NCBI RefSeq assembly: GCF_002843315.1
Contig: NZ_MVDD01000021.1
Coordinates: 1-64,000, forward strand
Direction of reading: 5' to 3'
Length of the DNA: 64,000 bases
Source of the DNA: Labilibaculum filiforme
GTDB lineage: Bacteria > Bacteroidota > Bacteroidia > Bacteroidales > Marinifilaceae
Part shown: piece by piece, positions 63,402 to 64,000 of the stretch
Position numbering within the stretch: position 1 is the stretch's first letter
How the letters are laid out: each line of letters starts with the position of its first letter
Notes under the pieces: generated by a model
Database searches by the model: none
What the model saw: only the letters and a program-made list of their open reading frames with translations
What the model was told of the DNA's origin: nothing
Position numbers and translations under genes: made by a program

Positions 63402-64000
63402 CTATTTTCCAAACGCATCAATAATTTTCTGAGCAGTAACTTCCGATAGTTTTATATTCGATTCGTGTGTCCAGCCACCAACGTGTGGACTCAACAATAC
63501 TTTCTCTGATTCTATTAAATATTGAAATGCTGCAGGAAGTTCAGAGGCATGTAAATCCTCAAAAGATGTCTTTTCAAATTCCAACACATCCAAGCAAGCA
63601 CCTTTCACCTGACCGGAGTCCAGGTTTTTCACCAAATCAGCAATTCGAACCACTTTTCCGCGTGCCGTATTAATCAAGTAAATTGGTTTTTTAAATTTTT
63701 TCAGGAATTCATCATTCACCATAAACATCGTCTCTTCGGTTTGTGGTACGTGCAGACTCAAAACATCACATTGTTCAAATAAGTCTTCTATTTGCTTTTC
63801 TTCACAAAATTCATCCGAGTAATCGAATTTGTATTTGTCGTAGGCAATTACTTTGCAGTCGAAACCTTTTAGGCGTTGGGCAAAAGCACCGCCCATATTT
63901 CCGTAACCAATAATACCAATGGTTTTTCCTTTTATTTCGATGCCTCTATTTTCTTCACGTCGCCACATTCCATTTCTTACTTCCCAATTGCATCGGCACA
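63402..64000 (-). CDS. D-2-hydroxyacid dehydrogenase, 5' end beyond the window
   Basis: The C-terminal about 199 residues of a phosphoglycerate-dehydrogenase-like NAD enzyme. The nucleotide motif is Gly-Ile-Ile-Gly-Tyr-Gly-Asn-Met-Gly after Ile-Lys-Gly-Lys-Thr, then Asn-Thr-Ala-Arg-Gly-Lys-Val-Val-Arg (Arg of the active site), Asp-Val-Leu-Glu (catalytic Glu region) and Leu-Ser-Pro-His-Val-Gly-Gly (catalytic His). The frame is open to the window edge (upstream reading Asn-Trp-Glu-Val-Arg-Asn-Gly), so the catalytic-domain N-terminus is missing here. SerA or another hydroxyacid dehydrogenase cannot be separated. Confidence 0.88.
   Translation of the reverse strand, partial: CRCNWEVRNGMWRREENRGIEIKGKTIGIIGYGNMGGAFAQRLKGFDCKVIAYDKYKFDYSDEFCEEKQIEDLFEQCDVLSLHVPQTEETMFMVNDEFLKKFKKPIYLINTARGKVVRIADLVKNLDSGQVKGACLDVLEFEKTSFEDLHASELPAAFQYLIESEKVLLSPHVGGWTHESNIKLSEVTAQKIIDAFGK

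Overview
The window is AT-rich, gene-dense chromosomal DNA of a Bacteroidota bacterium, most plausibly a marine or anaerobic member of Bacteroidales/Marinilabiliales. The reasons are: a promoter of the TTTG-N19-TANNTTTG type; few Shine-Dalgarno sequences; a glycine-lipid acyltransferase pair (GlsA/GlsB type); a coaX-TPR-lptC-corC-ppiD envelope block; SPOR and S9/tricorn-like peptidases; and meso-DAP-type MurE. The order-level assignment is inference.

Layout. 1-9.9 kb (mostly minus): a HutD/Ves-like cupin, a secreted S9 peptidase preceded by a 96/97-bp tandem repeat that iterates a tiny ORF, a secreted tricorn-like S41 protease, a GNAT enzyme and miaB. 10-15.7 kb: a tandem-domain universal stress protein, a SPOR protein, a PurF-like amidotransferase and the glycine-lipid acyltransferases. 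15.8-32.7 kb (plus): one long division and cell-wall (dcw) operon, mraZ-rsmH-ftsL-ftsI-murE-mraY-murD-ftsW-murG-murC-ftsQ-ftsA, followed by two different ftsZ genes and a yqeY homologue. MraZ-type operator repeats overlap its promoter. 32.7-39.5 kb (minus): an envelope block (ppiD-like, corC/gldE-like, a small membrane protein, lptC, a TPR protein, coaX). 39.7-48.5 kb: a receiver-PAS-PAS protein, mfd, a small cluster of unrecognised genes, a scramblase/LURP-like protein and class 1 fbp. 48.8-61 kb (plus): an aspartokinase, a pair of 193-bp dispersed-type repeats, then a SAM-riboswitch-like leader, a methionine-rich leader peptide and metY-metX-hom-aspartokinase-metH-metF. 61-64 kb: unrecognised secreted or outer-membrane genes, a tandem array of terminator-like hairpins, and the edge-truncated end of a D-2-hydroxyacid dehydrogenase.

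How the genes work together. The methionine block encodes nearly the whole route from aspartate to methionine (only aspartate-semialdehyde dehydrogenase is missing) plus methyl-folate supply. Its leader appears to combine a SAM aptamer with a short ORF whose last ten codons hold five Met codons, overlapping alternative hairpins: a candidate dual SAM / Met-tRNA sensor. The dcw operon ends with two catalytically intact FtsZ proteins. The second carries a tail resembling the usual Bacteroidota FtsZ C-terminal peptide. The first ends instead in an amphipathic helix resembling the FtsA membrane-targeting helix, so it may bind the membrane directly. These two are the strongest candidates for undescribed biology here.

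No tRNA, rRNA, CRISPR array, prophage or complete insertion sequence was recognised by eye.
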